Positions 28,464 to 36,156 of a stretch of 60,704 nucleotides of DNA are shown here, piece by piece. Positions within the stretch are counted from its first letter, which is position 1; each line of letters begins with the position of its first letter. The DNA is from an uncultured Bacteroidales bacterium. Lineage in GTDB: Bacteria; Bacteroidota; Bacteroidia; Bacteroidales; UBA932. The stretch covers positions 1-60,704 of the forward strand of contig CAMKSQ010000010.1 in NCBI GenBank assembly GCA_946415475.1. Direction: 5' to 3'. Under the pieces are notes generated by a model. The model had not been told where the DNA came from and did not search any database. It worked only from the letters and a program-made list of their open reading frames with translations. Both the position numbers and the translations under genes were made by a program.

Positions 28464-30049
28464 TGGCAAATACGAGTTTAAAACCCAGCGAAGTGAGCGA
28501 AATCCTCCTCGGGCAGCTCAAGGACATGAAGAACGATCTCCAGTTTGAGGAGATTGGCAAGGCTCTGCAGGTGAGCGACGGCGTGGTGCGCATCTATGGC
28601 CTGGACCACGCAGAGGCCGGCGAACTGCTGGACTGCGGCAATGGGGTGATGGCCGTGGTGATGAACCTGGAGGCGGACAATGTGGGCGCCGTGATGATGG
28701 GCCCCACGGACCTGGTGAAGGAAGGCATGGTGGTGCGCCGGACCGGCCGCATCGCTTCCGTGGCGGTGAACGACCAGCTGCTGGGCCGTGTAATCGATCC
28801 GCTGGGCAATCCGCTGGACGGCCTGGGCCCTATCGAAGGGGACAAGCTGGACATGCCGCTGGAGCGCAAGGCACCGGGCGTCATCTTCCGCCAGCCGGTG
28901 AGCGAGCCGCTGCAGACGGGTATCAAGGCCATCGACGCCATGATTCCCATCGGCCGCGGCCAGCGTGAGCTCATTATTGGAGACCGCCAGACGGGTAAGA
29001 CGGCCATTGCCATAGATACCATCATCAACCAGCGTTCGGCCTATGAAGCCGGAGAGCCGGTTTACTGCATTTACGTGGCCGTGGGCCAGAAGGGTTCCAC
29101 CGTGGCTTCCATCGTTAAAACGCTGCGGGAGCACGGCGCCATGGACTATACCGTGGTGGTGGCCGCAACGGCCGCAGACCCTGCCGCGTTGCAGTATTAT
29201 GCCCCCTTTGCCGGTGCCGCTATCGGCGAGTATTTCCGCGATACCGGACGGCATGCGCTGGTGGTGTACGATGACCTCTCCAAGCAGGCCGTGGCCTACC
29301 GCGAGGTGTCCCTCATCCTGCGCCGTCCTTCCGGCCGTGAGGCCTATCCGGGCGATATTTTCTACCTGCACAGCCGTCTGCTGGAGCGGGCCGCCCGCAT
29401 TATCGACCAGCAGGAAGTGGCCGCCCAGATGAACGACCTTCCCGAGGTGCTGAAGGACAAGGTGAAGGGCGGAGGCTCGCTGACGGCGCTTCCTATCATC
29501 GAGACACAAGCCGGTGACGTGAGTGCCTACATCCCCACCAACGTGATTTCCATTACGGACGGCCAGATTTATCTGGAACAGAGCCTGTTCAACCAGGGCG
29601 TGCGCCCGGCTATCAACGTGGGTATCTCCGTATCCCGTGTGGGCGGCAGCGCCCAGGTGAAGTCCATGAAGAAGGTGGCCGGTACGCTCAAGATTGACCA
29701 GGCCCAGTGGGCGGAACTGGAGGCTTTCTCCAAGTTCTCCTCGGACGTGGACAAGGTGACGGAGCTGGCCCTGGACAAGGGTCGTAAGAACAATCAGTTG
29801 CTCATCCAGCCCCAATACAGCCCCATGCCGGTAGGGGAGCAGGTGGCCATCCTGTACTGCGGCACACGTGCCCTCATGCGCGACATCGCCATCGACAAGG
29901 TTCGTCCTTTCCAGGAGGCTTTCCTGGATCGCCTGCGCGCCGCCCATAAGGCCGATGTCCTGGAGCCGCTGGGCCAGGGCAAGTTGACGCCGGAGATAGA
30001 AAAGATTTTGGCCGATACCGCCGCCTCCGTAATCCTGACCCTGAAGTAA
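28463..30049 (+). CDS. atpA: F1 ATP synthase subunit alpha
   Basis: 528 residues. P-loop [18 protein letters not shown]; the visible [38 protein letters not shown] and the signature [17 protein letters not shown] are all present. Non-catalytic nucleotide-binding subunit of F1. Followed by a repeat-filled 74-base spacer before atpG. Confidence 0.98.
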   Translation: MANTSLKPSEVSEILLGQLKDMKNDLQFEEIGKALQVSDGVVRIYGLDHAEAGELLDCGNGVMAVVMNLEADNVGAVMMGPTDLVKEGMVVRRTGRIASVAVNDQLLGRVIDPLGNPLDGLGPIEGDKLDMPLERKAPGVIFRQPVSEPLQTGIKAIDAMIPIGRGQRELIIGDRQTGKTAIAIDTIINQRSAYEAGEPVYCIYVAVGQKGSTVASIVKTLREHGAMDYTVVVAATAADPAALQYYAPFAGAAIGEYFRDTGRHALVVYDDLSKQAVAYREVSLILRRPSGREAYPGDIFYLHSRLLERAARIIDQQEVAAQMNDLPEVLKDKVKGGGSLTALPIIETQAGDVSAYIPTNVISITDGQIYLEQSLFNQGVRPAINVGISVSRVGGSAQVKSMKKVAGTLKIDQAQWAELEAFSKFSSDVDKVTELALDKGRKNNQLLIQPQYSPMPVGEQVAILYCGTRALMRDIAIDKVRPFQEAFLDRLRAAHKADVLEPLGQGKLTPEIEKILADTAASVILTLK

Positions 30050-30052
30050 TTG

Positions 30053-30121
30053 CATTTGTCATTCTGAGCACCATTTGTCATTCTGAGTACCATTTGTCAT
30101 TCTGAGCGAAGCGAAGAATCT
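30053..30121. repeat. Tandem CATTTGTCATTCTGAG repeats between atpA and atpG
   Basis: Three units at 30053, 30072 and 30091 (19-bp period); the last runs into GAGCGAAGCGAAGAATCT. This is the reverse complement of the family at 25718 and 36092. The atpG start codon follows 2 bases later, so the whole spacer is repeat sequence. Confidence 0.85.
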
Positions 30122-30123
30122 CT

Positions 30124-31107
30124 ATGCCAACATTAAAGGAAATAAAAGGCCGTATCGCATCGGTCCGAAGTACCCTCAAAATTACTTCGGCCATGAAGCT
30201 GGTGTCCAGCGCCAAGCTGCGGAAGGCCCAGAATGCCATCGAAGCCATGCGCCCGTACCAGGAGCAGCTGCAAGGCATCCTGGCCTCCCTGGAGGATGGC
30301 CAGCTCGGCGGCTCGTCCTTAAAATCGGCCCAAAACGAGGATGACAAGGCCCAAAAGGGGCTCTCGTCCTTAAATCGGGGCAAAAACAAGGATGAGAAGA
30401 TAAGCATCGTGGCGATAGCGTCCAACTCTTCGCTTTGCGGCGGGTTCAACGCCAACGCCATTGCCAAGGTGCGTTCCATCCGCCGGCGCGGGGATACCGT
30501 GTACGCGATTGGCCGCAAGATGGCCGATGCCATGCGCAAGGACGGGTTTACTTCGCCGGAGGACTTATCGGCCCTCGCGGAACATCCCGCCTACGGCCCT
30601 GCCGCCGCGCTGGTGGAAAAACTGGTGGAGGACGTGGAGGCCGGCCGCACAGGCGCCGTGGTGCTGGTGTATAACCACTTTGTGTCCACCGCCCGCCAGG
30701 AGCCGGTGGTGGAGGTGCTGATACAGCGAGAGACCCCCGATCAGGTCGGGGGTGACAGGGGAGCGGGAGAAGAGTCCCTTTCTGGAACATTTGCCCGTAC
30801 AGGGTCGCGAAGCGACGTGGAAGAAAGGGACTCTTCTCCCGCTCCTTCCTACATAGCCCCGCTTGTGGAGCCTTCCCGGGCCGTGTTGCTGGAAGCGCTC
30901 GTGCCCAAAACCAGAAAACTTAAACTGTACGCTGCCCTTCTGGACAGCGCTGCAGCCGAACACGCTGCCCGCACCGTGGCGATGCAAACCGCCACCGACA
31001 ACGCGGAGAATCTCCTGGCGGAACTTACCCTTCAATACAACAAGGGCCGCCAGCAAAAGATTACCTCCGAGATTTTGGACCTTGCGGGCGGACAGGCAGA
31101 AAACTAA
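30124..31107 (+). CDS. atpG: F1 ATP synthase subunit gamma, with two repeat-derived insertions
   Basis: 327 residues against the usual 285-295. The N-terminal helix (IKGRIASVRSTLKITSAMKLVSSAKLRKAQ) and C-terminal helix (AARTVAMQTATDNAENLL, LTLQYNKGRQQKITSEI), which make the rotor shaft, are fully conserved, as is SNSSLCGGFNANAI. The excess length is two inserts in surface loops of the Rossmann-like domain: residues about 63-91 (palindromic pair; SSLKSAQNEDD...SSLNRGKNKDE) and about 203-241 (24-bp perfect inverted repeat). Both keep the frame, so the gene is judged functional. Last F1 gene of the operon. Confidence 0.95.
   Translation: MPTLKEIKGRIASVRSTLKITSAMKLVSSAKLRKAQNAIEAMRPYQEQLQGILASLEDGQLGGSSLKSAQNEDDKAQKGLSSLNRGKNKDEKISIVAIASNSSLCGGFNANAIAKVRSIRRRGDTVYAIGRKMADAMRKDGFTSPEDLSALAEHPAYGPAAALVEKLVEDVEAGRTGAVVLVYNHFVSTARQEPVVEVLIQRETPDQVGGDRGAGEESLSGTFARTGSRSDVEERDSSPAPSYIAPLVEPSRAVLLEALVPKTRKLKLYAALLDSAAAEHAARTVAMQTATDNAENLLAELTLQYNKGRQQKITSEILDLAGGQAEN
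30312..30396. repeat. Composite palindromic element inside atpG (34-17-34 bp)
   Basis: Two 34-bp imperfect palindromes at 30312-30345 and 30363-30396 (CTCGTCCTTAAA...), 51 bp apart. They have the same architecture, length and reading frame as 7303-7387; the 17-bp spacers of the two loci are also similar (AAGGCCCAAAAGGGGCT versus AAGGACATTTTGGGCAC). Confidence 0.88.
30732..30845. repeat. Second palindromic insertion in atpG
   Basis: Arms 30760-30783 and 30822-30845 are perfect 24-bp reverse complements (GGAGCGGGAGAAGAGTCCCT...). The 38-base loop contains a second hairpin (GTCGCGAAGCGAC). Immediately upstream is the palindrome ACCCCCGATCAGGTCGGGGGT (30732-30752). All of it is translated in frame. 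Confidence 0.9.
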
Positions 31108-31116
31108 CCACACACT

Positions 31117-32043
31117 ATGAACATCAAAGAAGAACTCATTCAGCCGCTGGGAACTTTCAAATTTTGGTCGGAACTGATCATCATGACGGTCGCGATGTTT
31201 ATCGCTGCGGCTTCCGTGTATTATTTCCTCCTGCCCAGCAACCTGGTCGTGGGCTCCATCACGGGTCTTTCCATGGTAATTTCCAGCCTCTTTACCGCCA
31301 TGGGTATTCCGGTAAAGGTGTCGCTGGTGGTCACCATCATCAATGCCATCCTGCTGGTGCTGGCCTGGCTGCTTATCGGCGCAGAATTTGGGGCCAAAAC
31401 AGTCTATACGGCCCTGATCCTGGGTCCTTTCATCGAGGCTTGGGAAAAGATTCTGCCGTACCAGAAACTGCTGGAACCCGGCCAGACTTCCGTGATGGGG
31501 GACCCCTGGTTCGACCTTCTGTGCTTCGTGCTCATCCTCAGTGCCTCGCAGACCATCTTGTTCCATATCAATGCCTCGACGGGCGGGTTGGATATCCTGG
31601 CCAAAATCGTGAACAAGTACCTGCACTTTGACATCGGCACGTCCGTGTCCGTGGCTGGCGCACTCATCTGCTGCTCGGCTTTTGCCGTGAACCCGTTCCG
31701 GCTGGTGGTCATCGGCCTTATCGGCACGTGGATCAATGGCCTGGCGCTGGATTATTTTACCGCCGGCCTCAACCGCCGCAAGCGCGTGTGCATTATCTCG
31801 TCCCGGCACGAGGAAATTCGTAAGTACATCATTGACGAATTGCAGCGCGGATGCTCCCTGTATGAGGTTACGGGTGGCTACAACGGGAAAAAGAATGTGG
31901 AAATCCAGGCCCTGCTCACCCAGAACGAATTTGCCGATCTGATGAACTACCTGAAGCAAAATGATATCCACGGATTCATCACTGCTGGCAACGTAAGTGA
32001 GATTTACGGCGACTGGAACGCAAAAAAGAAGAAAAAAAAGTAA
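31117..32043 (+). CDS. YitT family membrane protein (DUF161/DUF2179)
   Basis: 308 residues. Five or six membrane segments in residues 20-205 with the family motifs LLPSNLVVGSITGLSMVI and NASTGGLDILAKIVN. The soluble C-terminal DUF2179 domain has CIISSRHEEIRKYIIDELQRG and YEVTGGYNGKKN. Role unknown in the family. It starts 9 bases after atpG, so it may be cotranscribed with the ATP synthase genes; a terminator follows. The C-terminus is a run of lysines (KKKKKK) encoded by A-rich sequence. Confidence 0.9.
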   Translation: MNIKEELIQPLGTFKFWSELIIMTVAMFIAAASVYYFLLPSNLVVGSITGLSMVISSLFTAMGIPVKVSLVVTIINAILLVLAWLLIGAEFGAKTVYTALILGPFIEAWEKILPYQKLLEPGQTSVMGDPWFDLLCFVLILSASQTILFHINASTGGLDILAKIVNKYLHFDIGTSVSVAGALICCSAFAVNPFRLVVIGLIGTWINGLALDYFTAGLNRRKRVCIISSRHEEIRKYIIDELQRGCSLYEVTGGYNGKKNVEIQALLTQNEFADLMNYLKQNDIHGFITAGNVSEIYGDWNAKKKKKK

Positions 32044-32123
32044 AATATTTTTCCGTGCGATAAGTTTTGGCACGGTATTGGAAATAAGGGGTATCAGACA
32101 TAAATATTGATACCTTACCATAA

Positions 32124-32166
32124 TCCCGCAGCCAATTGTGAAATTCGCTTGCGGGAATTTCTTTTT
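32124..32166 (+). terminator. Terminator after the ATP synthase-yitT operon
   Basis: TCCCGCA (32124-32130) pairs with TGCGGGA (32150-32156), followed by ATTTCTTTTT. The next promoter begins immediately after. Confidence 0.65.
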
Positions 32167-32170
32167 GTTG

Positions 32171-32178
32171 TACCTTTG
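32171..32178 (+). promoter_or_regulatory. -7 element of the HAD-transporter operon
   Basis: TACCTTTG, 8 bases before the start at 32187; a short leader is implied. GCTTGC (32147) and GCAAGC (32178) form a 6-bp inverted repeat around it. Confidence 0.6.
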
Positions 32179-32186
32179 CAAGCAGT

Positions 32187-32798
32187 ATGATAAAAGCAAT
32201 CATTTTCGATATCGGCGGCGTCCTGATTAATCTGGATATGGACGGCTGCATCCGCGCCTTCCGCGAGAACCTCGGGTTCGACCGCATTACGGAACTGCTG
32301 GACCCGTACCATCAGAAGGGTATTTACGGGGACATGGAGGGCGGCGTTATCAGTGCCGATACCTTCCGTGCGGAGGTGCTGAAGGACTCCCGGCCCGGCA
32401 GCAAGCCGGAAGACGTGGACCGTTCCATGTACGCGCTGCTCGCCGGCATGGAGGCCGATACCGTGGAAACGGTAAAGTCCATGGCCACCCGCTACCCGCT
32501 TTATATCCTCTCCAACAACAACCCCATCTCCATGAGCCATATCCTGCGCATGTTCCGGGACTATGGCATCGACCCGGATACCACGTTCCGCGAGCAGTTC
32601 ATTTCCTGCGAGATGAAGCTGCTCAAGCCATCGGCCCAAATTTACCTGGAAGCCGTGAAACGGGTGGGACTGCCCGCAGGAGAAATTCTTTTTATTGACG
32701 ATAACGAAGCCAATGTGCTGGCGGCCCGCAAGGTGGGTCTGCAGGCACGGGTGTATGTGGCCGGCACCAAACTATCGTCCCTCCTAAGCGATTTGTAA
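32187..32798 (+). CDS. HAD family phosphatase (YihX-like)
   Basis: 203 residues. Motif I IIFDIGGVLINLD (nucleophile Asp8; the DxG form seen in YihX-like enzymes), motif II YILSNNNP, the motif III lysine in LLKPSAQIYLEAV and motif IV ILFIDDNEANV. YihX of E. coli is an alpha-D-glucose-1-phosphatase; a sugar-phosphate substrate is plausible here. The stop overlaps the start of an organophosphate antiporter by one base, which supports joint work on a phosphorylated metabolite. Confidence 0.88.
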   Translation: MIKAIIFDIGGVLINLDMDGCIRAFRENLGFDRITELLDPYHQKGIYGDMEGGVISADTFRAEVLKDSRPGSKPEDVDRSMYALLAGMEADTVETVKSMATRYPLYILSNNNPISMSHILRMFRDYGIDPDTTFREQFISCEMKLLKPSAQIYLEAVKRVGLPAGEILFIDDNEANVLAARKVGLQARVYVAGTKLSSLLSDL

Positions 32799-34150
32799 TG
32801 TCCCTTTACTCCTTCTTCCGCATTAGCAAGCCTCGGGCCCAAAAGGTGCCGGAAGGGGAGGTGAATGCCGTGTACACGCGTTTGCGCCGCAGGACTTTCT
32901 GGGGCGTGACGCTGGTCTATACGCTTTATTATATCTGCCGGGGAACGCTCAGCGTGGTGAAGCAGCCGCTCATCGACGGCGGGTTGCTTACCGCAGGGCA
33001 GTTGGGTATTATCGGCTCGGCTTTTCTTTTTGTCTATGCGGCCGGCAAGTTCTTGAACGGTTTCATTGCGGATTATTGCAACATCCGGCGCTTTATGGCG
33101 GCGGGCATCGGGATATCGGCCCTGGTGAACCTGTTGCTGGGGGCGCTGGGCCTGCTGCATGGTACGCTGGCGGTGGGGTCGGTGACGGTCCTCCTGCTGT
33201 TTATAGTGCTGTGGGGCATGAACGGCTGGGCGCAAAGCATGGGCTCGCCGCCCGGAACCATCAGCCTGTCGCGCTGGTTCCCGCTGTCGCGGCGCGGCAC
33301 CATGTACAGCATTTTCAGTTCCACGCCGCAGCTGGGCAAGGCCCTGTCGATGATTATGACGGGCTTTATCGTGGCGGCGGCCGGCTGGCAGTGGGGCTTT
33401 CTGGCGGCTGCTGTGGCGGGGGGGATCGGCCTGGTCCTTTCGCTTGTGCTCATTTCCGATACGCCTGAAAGTGAGGGGCTTCCGTCCGTGCAGGAGCTCT
33501 CCGGAGAGGAGGTCAGGGCCATGGACAAGAAGCCTACCAAGGAGTTGCAGAAGTGGGTGTTCCGGCATCCGGGTATCTGGGTGATAGCTATTTCTACAGC
33601 GTTTCTGTACATTACCCAGCAGGCCGTGAGCGACTGGGGCGTGCTGTTCCTGCAAAAGCAGAAGGCGTTTTCGCTCACCAGCGCGGCGCAGGTGATAGGC
33701 TATGCGGAGATCTTCGGGGTAGTGGGCAATGTGGCGGCCGGGTGGCTGTCGGATGTCCTGTTCCGGGGAAACCGGGTGCGTCCCGTGCTTCTGGCCGGAG
33801 TGCTGGCGGTGTTGTCCCTTGCCGGATTCTTGTTCATGGATGGCGGTTTTGTGTGGAACATCGTGTACGTGTCCGTGTTCAGCTTTGCCTTTAGCATGGT
33901 GTTCTGCATTGTGGCCGGGCTCATGGCGCTGGACTTTGTGCCGCGCAAGGCCACGGGTGCCGCCCTGGGTATCGTGGGGGTGTTCAGCTATGCCGCTTCC
34001 GGCTTGCAGTCTGTGGCCAGCGGCTTTCTCATCGAAGGATTCTCTGCCGACGGCGTGTACGACTTTGGCCCCGTGTCCATTTTCTGGCTGGTGGCCTGTG
34101 TGCTGGCCTTTGTATTACCGGTTCTGGGGTGGAAGTACCTAAGACGGTAG
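32798..34150 (+). CDS. MFS transporter, organophosphate:phosphate antiporter type (GlpT/UhpT-like)
   Basis: 450 residues, about 12 membrane segments. FWGVTLVYTLYYICRGTLSVVKQPLI, KFLNGFIADYCNIRRFM and GWAQSMGSPPGTISLSRWFPLSRRGTMYSIFSS match the GlpT/UhpT/UhpC branch, which exchanges glycerol-3-phosphate or hexose-phosphate for phosphate at the inner membrane. Substrate specificity cannot be read from the sequence. Translationally coupled to the HAD phosphatase. Confidence 0.88.
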   Translation: MSLYSFFRISKPRAQKVPEGEVNAVYTRLRRRTFWGVTLVYTLYYICRGTLSVVKQPLIDGGLLTAGQLGIIGSAFLFVYAAGKFLNGFIADYCNIRRFMAAGIGISALVNLLLGALGLLHGTLAVGSVTVLLLFIVLWGMNGWAQSMGSPPGTISLSRWFPLSRRGTMYSIFSSTPQLGKALSMIMTGFIVAAAGWQWGFLAAAVAGGIGLVLSLVLISDTPESEGLPSVQELSGEEVRAMDKKPTKELQKWVFRHPGIWVIAISTAFLYITQQAVSDWGVLFLQKQKAFSLTSAAQVIGYAEIFGVVGNVAAGWLSDVLFRGNRVRPVLLAGVLAVLSLAGFLFMDGGFVWNIVYVSVFSFAFSMVFCIVAGLMALDFVPRKATGAALGIVGVFSYAASGLQSVASGFLIEGFSADGVYDFGPVSIFWLVACVLAFVLPVLGWKYLRR

Positions 34151-34176
34151 GGTTGTTGAACCTGGCGTGATTGGCA

Positions 34177-34246
34177 ACACGCTGAGTATCAGCCACTTCT
34201 TATATAATCCTCGTTCAGATTTTGAACGAGGATTAGTGTGTAAAGT
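34177..34246. repeat. CTGAGTATCA-AATCCTCG hairpin repeat, copy 1
   Basis: GCTGAGTATCAGCCACTTCT leads into the 11-bp hairpin AATCCTCGTTC-AGATTTT-GAACGAGGATT (34206-34234), followed by GTGTGTAAAGT. Same family as in the long inverted repeats near 19.1 and 21.4 kb. Confidence 0.8.
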
Positions 34247-34301
34247 ACAGAGAATCAAGCAGTTGTGCGTCACACGCAAAATATCGGTCCTGTGACAGCT
34301 A

Positions 34302-34367
34302 GGGTGTTGATAGTCATCCACTTACTGTATAATCCTCGTTCAAAATCTGAACGAGGATTGTTTTGTA
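34302..34367. repeat. GTTGATAGTCA-AATCCTCG hairpin repeat, copy 2
   Basis: Same orientation as copy 1: GTTGATAGTCATCCACTTAC, then AATCCTCGTTC-AAAATCT-GAACGAGGATT (34331-34359). The loop is the reverse complement of copy 1's loop. The pair could serve as a bidirectional terminator between the convergent transporter and MATE genes. Nothing else is seen in 34151-34387. Confidence 0.8.
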
Positions 34368-34387
34368 GGTTATTGTGAAACAGGTGG

Positions 34388-36088
34388 TTAGCTGCCACTT
34401 CCGAAATGGGGCTGGAGGACGGCGGGGCGGTAGCGGACGGTTTGGTAGAGGCTGCGGATGGCCAGGTGCACAAAGTAGGCGGCCATCAGCAGGTGCAGGG
34501 ACGTTTCCGGGGTGAGGGCACCGGGGGTTAGCGTGCCGATTCCCAGCGCGGCGAGGAGCCATCGGCCTGCGAACCATACGGCGAAAAAGCCCACGGCGCA
34601 AAGCAGGACGCTGTTGCGGAGGTCTTGGGATGCGGTTGCGCCGATGTAGATACCGTCCCAGGTGAAGGCCGGGCAGCCGATGAGGGGCATCAGGAGCAGC
34701 CAGGGGAGGAACGCCCGGCCGGCTTCTACCACGGCGATGTCCGAGGTCATCAGTTTTAGCAGGGGAGTGCCGCCCAGGCCGTACAGTAGCATGAAGGCGC
34801 CGGCCAGGCCGAAGCCCCACGCGAAGGTGCCGCGGACCGTGGAGCGCACGCCGTCTTCTGAGTTTTCGCCTACAAATCGGCCGGTAAGGGCCTCTCCGGC
34901 ATAGGCAAACCCGTCCGTGAAGTAGCTGAAGAGCATGAGGAGCTTCATCAGGATGCTGCTCACGGCCAGCATGCGGTCCCCCAGGCCGGCGCCAATCACC
35001 GTGAAGCCGATGTACACGGCAATCATGCCCACCGAGCGCAGGAACAAGTCCCGGTTGAGGGTGAAGAAGGAGGCTACTTCGGTAGATGGGGCCGATTGGG
35101 GCCGTTGGGTGGTGGCTTGGGGCTGGTTGGAGATGGCTTGGGGCTGGTTGGAGGTGGCTTGGACGGGATTGGGCTGGTTGCTAACGCGTTGATTGTCAGT
35201 TGGTTGCTGAGAATCCTCGGCTCTTTTTGCGCCGAGGATTTTAAGGAAGTGACTGAGTGACAGATACTTACGGGCCAGCCAAAAAGCGAGGAAAAGGCCG
35301 GTCCACTGGGCGATGAACGTGCCCCAGGCCACTCCGGCGAAGCCCAGGGTGGGGAGGAGGGTGATGCCCGCTCCCACGGCGGTCCCCAGGCCTGCGGTGC
35401 CCACGGAGGCGCCCAGGGCGGAGGCCCCGATGTGGAGGCCGAAGCCCAGCCCGATGGAGAGGAGGATGTTCACCAGGTTCACCCACAGGTCCACCAGCAT
35501 GGGACGGAGGGTATCCTGCAGGCCGATGAACCAGCCCTTGAGCGCAAAGAGCGAAAGGGTGGCCGGGGCCGCCCAGATGCGGATGTAGAAGTAGCGGGTT
35601 GCGAGTTCGCGCACCTCGGGAGTGCAGTCCACCACCAGGAACGCGGCCTGCACCACCACCCACTGCAGGGCGATGAGCGCGAGGCCGGACAGGAGCGCAA
35701 TCCGCAGCGCCCTGCCCAGAATGGTGACAATCCCGGGTGCACCAGAGGCCGAAAATGCCCCTGGAGTGCCGTTAGTTGCCTGCCCGGGTGCACCAGAGGC
35801 CGAAATTGCCCCTGGAGTGCTGGCAGAGGCTACGGCGGCCAGGTGGCGTCCGTAGGCCTGGGCCGTGAGTCCGCCCGTGCCGGCGCGGAGGAAGGCGAAG
35901 TTCCAGTACAGCAGGTCGAAGAGCATGGTACCCACGGAGATGCCGCCAATGAGGGCGGCGCCGGCATAGCCTTCCACCCCTCCCAGGTGCCCCACCACGG
36001 CCATATCTACCATCCCCACCAGGGGAACGGTGATGTTCGCCAGGATGCTGGGCACCGCCAGCCGCAGTATTTCCTTGTTCAGTTTCAT
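34388..36088 (-). CDS. MATE family efflux transporter with two repeat-derived insertions
   Basis: 566 residues, about 110 more than usual for MATE proteins. The N-terminus MKLNKEILRLAVPSILANIT with VGMVDMAVVGHLGG and the 12-helix pattern (LRAGTGGLTAQAYGR; LMVDLWVNLVNILLSIGLGF; SYFTDGFAYAGEALTGRFVG) are typical of DinF-like drug/Na+ antiporters. Insert 1 (residues about 89-120) encodes a duplicated TPGAxSASGAPG peptide. Insert 2 (residues about 280-335) holds an AATCCTCG hairpin element and a 21-bp minisatellite encoding QATSNQP-type heptapeptides. Both lie in loops between helices and keep the frame. Downstream of rsgA on the same strand. Confidence 0.9.
   Translation of the reverse strand: MKLNKEILRLAVPSILANITVPLVGMVDMAVVGHLGGVEGYAGAALIGGISVGTMLFDLLYWNFAFLRAGTGGLTAQAYGRHLAAVASASTPGAISASGAPGQATNGTPGAFSASGAPGIVTILGRALRIALLSGLALIALQWVVVQAAFLVVDCTPEVRELATRYFYIRIWAAPATLSLFALKGWFIGLQDTLRPMLVDLWVNLVNILLSIGLGFGLHIGASALGASVGTAGLGTAVGAGITLLPTLGFAGVAWGTFIAQWTGLFLAFWLARKYLSLSHFLKILGAKRAEDSQQPTDNQRVSNQPNPVQATSNQPQAISNQPQATTQRPQSAPSTEVASFFTLNRDLFLRSVGMIAVYIGFTVIGAGLGDRMLAVSSILMKLLMLFSYFTDGFAYAGEALTGRFVGENSEDGVRSTVRGTFAWGFGLAGAFMLLYGLGGTPLLKLMTSDIAVVEAGRAFLPWLLLMPLIGCPAFTWDGIYIGATASQDLRNSVLLCAVGFFAVWFAGRWLLAALGIGTLTPGALTPETSLHLLMAAYFVHLAIRSLYQTVRYRPAVLQPHFGSGS
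35110..35250. repeat. Minisatellite plus AATCCTCG hairpin element inside the MATE gene
   Basis: 21-bp units (TGGCTTGGGGCTGGTTGGAG) start at 35113, 35134 and 35155. The element then continues as GCGTTGATTGTCAGTTGGTTGCTGAG and the hairpin AATCCTCGGC-TCTTTTTGC-GCCGAGGATT (35212-35240). The GTTGA-TCA arm and the hairpin match the intergenic family at 34177 and 34302, with paired base changes in the stem (GGC/GCC instead of GTTC/GAAC). Confidence 0.8.
35732..35820. repeat. 38-bp duplicated element inside the MATE gene (51-bp period)
   Basis: CCCGGGTGCACCAGAGGCCG-type copies at 35732-35769 and 35783-35820 differ at one base (GAAAATG/GAAATTG). The period is 51 bp (17 codons), as in the composite elements at 7303 and 30312. 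Each copy contains an imperfect hairpin (CCAGAGGCC / GCCCCTGG). Confidence 0.85.
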
Positions 36089-36091
36089 GAA

Positions 36092-36155
36092 AGATTCTTC
36101 ACTTCGTTCAGAATGACAAGTCTGTCATCCTGAGGAGCCTAGCGACGAAGGATCT
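36092..36155. repeat. Two GATTCTTC/GTCATCCTGA repeats filling the rsgA-MATE spacer
   Basis: AGATTCTTCACTTCGTTCAG...ACA (36092-36118) is identical to the atpD-atpC repeat. It is followed by a related copy in opposite sense (GTCATCCTGAGGAGCCTAGCG...GATCT, 36124-36155). The rsgA stop and the MATE start flank them by 1 and 3 bases. Confidence 0.85.
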
Positions 36156-36156
36156 G

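Noticed and set aside
30565..32199. 544-codon minus-strand open frame across atpG and yitT
   Set aside because: It spans two genes on the other strand and their spacer; composition is that of a shadow frame.
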